From assembly GCA_022571575.1 (NCBI GenBank), contig JACZXN010000106.1, forward strand, positions 1 to 6,370: a stretch of 6,370 nt of DNA, written 5' to 3'. Every line of letters starts with the position of its first letter. The stretch's first letter is position 1. The translations under genes were made by a program, and so were the position numbers. Origin of the DNA: Chloroflexota bacterium (lineage in GTDB: Bacteria > Chloroflexota > Dehalococcoidia > UBA3495). Under the pieces are notes generated by a model. It saw nothing but the letters and a program-made list of their open reading frames with translations. It made no database searches and was not told the origin of the DNA. Shown here piece by piece: positions 5,354 through 6,370 of this stretch.

Positions 5354-5354
5354 A
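5346..5354 (-). promoter_or_regulatory. Extended -10 element for the barrel-protein gene
   Basis: The minus strand reads TGTTATACT, an extended -10 with 5 of 6 matches to TATAAT. No good -35 is visible. Transcription would start near 5339, giving a leader of about 87 nt. The element covers the same bases as the plus-strand -10 TATAAC, so the two promoters would compete. Confidence 0.4.
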
Positions 5355-5413
5355 TTGGGCGTGGCTTTTCCCGGCTTGGCAGCGGTATTCAACGAGAACG
5401 GCAAGGGGATGGA

Positions 5414-5893
5414 ATGAACCAAAAGGTCCGCCTCAGGGTCAACGGCACCGACCACGAATTGGACATCCCGGCCCGGCGTTTGCTGGTTGACTGCATCCGC
5501 TATGACATCGGCCTCACCGGCACCAAAGAGGGCTGCAGCGTAGGGGTCTGCGGGTCCTGCGCCGTGTTGGTGGACGGCGAGATGTACGCCTCCTGCATCA
5601 CCCTGGCCGTGGCGGTGGACGGATCGGAGATCACGACCATCGAAGGCATCGCCGAGAACGGCAAGCTCCACCCCGTGCAGCAGGCCTTCATCGACAACGG
5701 CGGGTTCCAGTGCGGCATCTGCACCCCCGGCCAGGTGATCGCCGCCAAGTCGCTGTTGGACGAGAACCCCAACCCCACCGAAGACGAGATCAAAGAGTGG
5801 ATGATGGGCAACCTGTGCCGCTGCACCGGTTATTACGGCATCCTAAACTCGGTTGCCGCCGCCGCCAGGGAGATGTCCGGGGGCGGCGGATGA
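5414..5893 (+). CDS. Molybdenum hydroxylase [2Fe-2S] small subunit (xanthine dehydrogenase/CO dehydrogenase family)
   Basis: This 159-residue protein is the iron-sulfur electron-transfer subunit of a three-subunit cytoplasmic molybdenum hydroxylase. The N-terminal plant-ferredoxin-like domain has C41, C46, C49 and C61 (EGCSVGVCGSC then SC) for one cluster. The C-terminal helical domain has C100, C103, C135 and C137 (QCGICTPG and LCRCTGY) for the second. All eight ligands are present, and length is typical (150-170). The tail is a short Gly-rich run. The ATG at 5414 has a strong AAGGGG 5 nt upstream. The stop codon overlaps the start of the FAD subunit (ATGA), implying translational coupling. 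Electrons should flow from the molybdenum cofactor in a large subunit, not in the window, through these clusters to FAD. The family covers CO, xanthine, nicotinate, aldehyde and aromatic substrates, and this subunit cannot tell them apart. Confidence 0.95.
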   Translation: MNQKVRLRVNGTDHELDIPARRLLVDCIRYDIGLTGTKEGCSVGVCGSCAVLVDGEMYASCITLAVAVDGSEITTIEGIAENGKLHPVQQAFIDNGGFQCGICTPGQVIAAKSLLDENPNPTEDEIKEWMMGNLCRCTGYYGILNSVAAAAREMSGGGG

Positions 5894-6370
5894 TCGACTT
5901 CGAGTACCACAATCCAAGCAGCTTGGACGAGGTTTTCGGGCTCTTGGACCAATATGGCGAGGACGCCCGGGTGATGGCCGGCGGCACCGCCCTGGTGCTG
6001 CAGATGAAGCAGCGCTTGTCTCAGCCCGCCCACGTGGTAGGGCTGCGGCGGGTGGCCGGGCTCAACACCATCGAGTCAACCCCCGAGGGCGTGAGGATCG
6101 GCGCCCTGTGCACCCAGCGCCAGATACAGAACAGCCCGATCGTCGTCGGCGAGTTGCCCCTGCTGGCCGATACCTTCCGCAAGGTGGCGACGCCCAGGAT
6201 ACGCAACATGGCCACCATCGGCGGCGGGTTGGTCAACGGTGACCCCAACCAGGACCCTCCCCCCTCGCTGATCGCCCTGGGAGCGTCCGCGGTGATGACC
6301 TCCAAGAATGGAGACCGGGTCGTGCCGTTGGAAGACCTGTTCATCGACTACTACGAGACCGACGTGCTGC
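5890..6370 (+). CDS. Molybdenum hydroxylase FAD-binding medium subunit, N-terminal part (runs off the right edge)
   Basis: The first 160 codons of a CoxM-like FAD subunit are visible, out of a usual 280-300. It would hold the FAD that receives electrons from the [2Fe-2S] subunit and passes them to an external acceptor. The protein begins MIDFEYHNPSSLDEVFGLL, the usual N-terminus of the family. It carries AGGTALVLQMKQ (30-41), the first FAD-pyrophosphate loop, and TIGGGLVNGDPNQDPP (109-124), the second. The third residue of the GG(S/N) turn is Gly113 rather than the common Ser or Asn. The ATG at 5890 overlaps the stop of the upstream subunit by 4 nt, which fixes the start. The catalytic molybdopterin subunit is expected further right, but that is inference. 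Confidence 0.93.
   Translation, partial: MIDFEYHNPSSLDEVFGLLDQYGEDARVMAGGTALVLQMKQRLSQPAHVVGLRRVAGLNTIESTPEGVRIGALCTQRQIQNSPIVVGELPLLADTFRKVATPRIRNMATIGGGLVNGDPNQDPPPSLIALGASAVMTSKNGDRVVPLEDLFIDYYETDVL

Noticed and set aside
5192..5671. Minus-strand frame of 159 codons across the divergent control region
   Set aside because: It covers the intergenic promoter region and the antisense of the [2Fe-2S] subunit, with no conserved pattern.
5853..6242. Plus-strand frame of 129 codons overlapping the FAD subunit
   Set aside because: It is the +1 shadow of the medium subunit, whose FAD-binding motifs are in the 5890 frame; the product is Arg/Pro/Gly-rich.
5414..6370. Naming the subunits coxS and coxM
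   Set aside because: The S-M order and missing large subunit give no evidence for CO as the substrate, so symbols implying CO dehydrogenase were withheld.
1..6370. CRISPR array, tRNA/rRNA genes, insertion sequence ends or phage genes
   Set aside because: No regularly spaced repeats, no cloverleaf-like segments, no transposase or integrase motifs and no terminal inverted repeats were seen; the short repeats present are all in promoter regions or gene ends.

Overview
This 6.4 kb, GC-rich window carries tightly packed bacterial genes. The content (a luciferase-like flavin monooxygenase, a molybdenum-hydroxylase operon, an OppD/DppD-type ATPase, TTG starts) would fit a Chloroflexota genome such as the SAR202/Dehalococcoidia lineages, but that placement is an impression from gene content, with no marker gene to confirm it. 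I see no rRNA, tRNA, CRISPR array, insertion sequence or phage gene.

Layout. Positions 1-220 (minus) hold the first 73 codons of an unrecognised protein that runs off the left edge. Divergent from it, 280-939 (plus) is a PHP-family metal-dependent phosphoesterase with a TTG start. It is followed after 19 nt by an oligopeptide/dipeptide ABC transporter ATPase (959-1936), with no permease or binding-protein gene beside it. Convergent to that is holA, the DNA polymerase III delta subunit (1975-2973, minus), which reads from a near-perfect extended -10 promoter at 3013-3021. A 223-nt spacer with three small inverted repeats leads into a luciferase-like monooxygenase (3197-4237, plus). Convergent to this is a type II toxin-antitoxin pair (minus): the antitoxin at 4560-4769 is transcribed first, then a ParE/RelE-fold toxin at 4255-4551. 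Next comes a 138-residue ferredoxin-like (dimeric alpha/beta barrel) protein (4836-5252, minus). Divergent from it across a 161-nt control region is a molybdenum-hydroxylase operon: the [2Fe-2S] subunit (5414-5893) overlaps by 4 nt the FAD-binding medium subunit (5890 to beyond the right edge).

How the genes relate. Only three groups look functionally linked: the PHP enzyme with the ABC ATPase (short gap, same strand), the antitoxin with the toxin, and the two molybdenum-hydroxylase subunits, which pass electrons from an absent catalytic large subunit through [2Fe-2S] centres to FAD. The small barrel protein shares a control region with the hydroxylase operon and may be co-regulated. holA is housekeeping.

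I found no clear new multi-gene system. The points most worth checking are the promoter architecture (TA direct repeats, overlapping divergent -10 elements with a 12-bp palindrome, the holA -10 inside an inverted repeat), the orphan ABC ATPase, and the in-frame ATG-AAA-TAG just before the PHP start.
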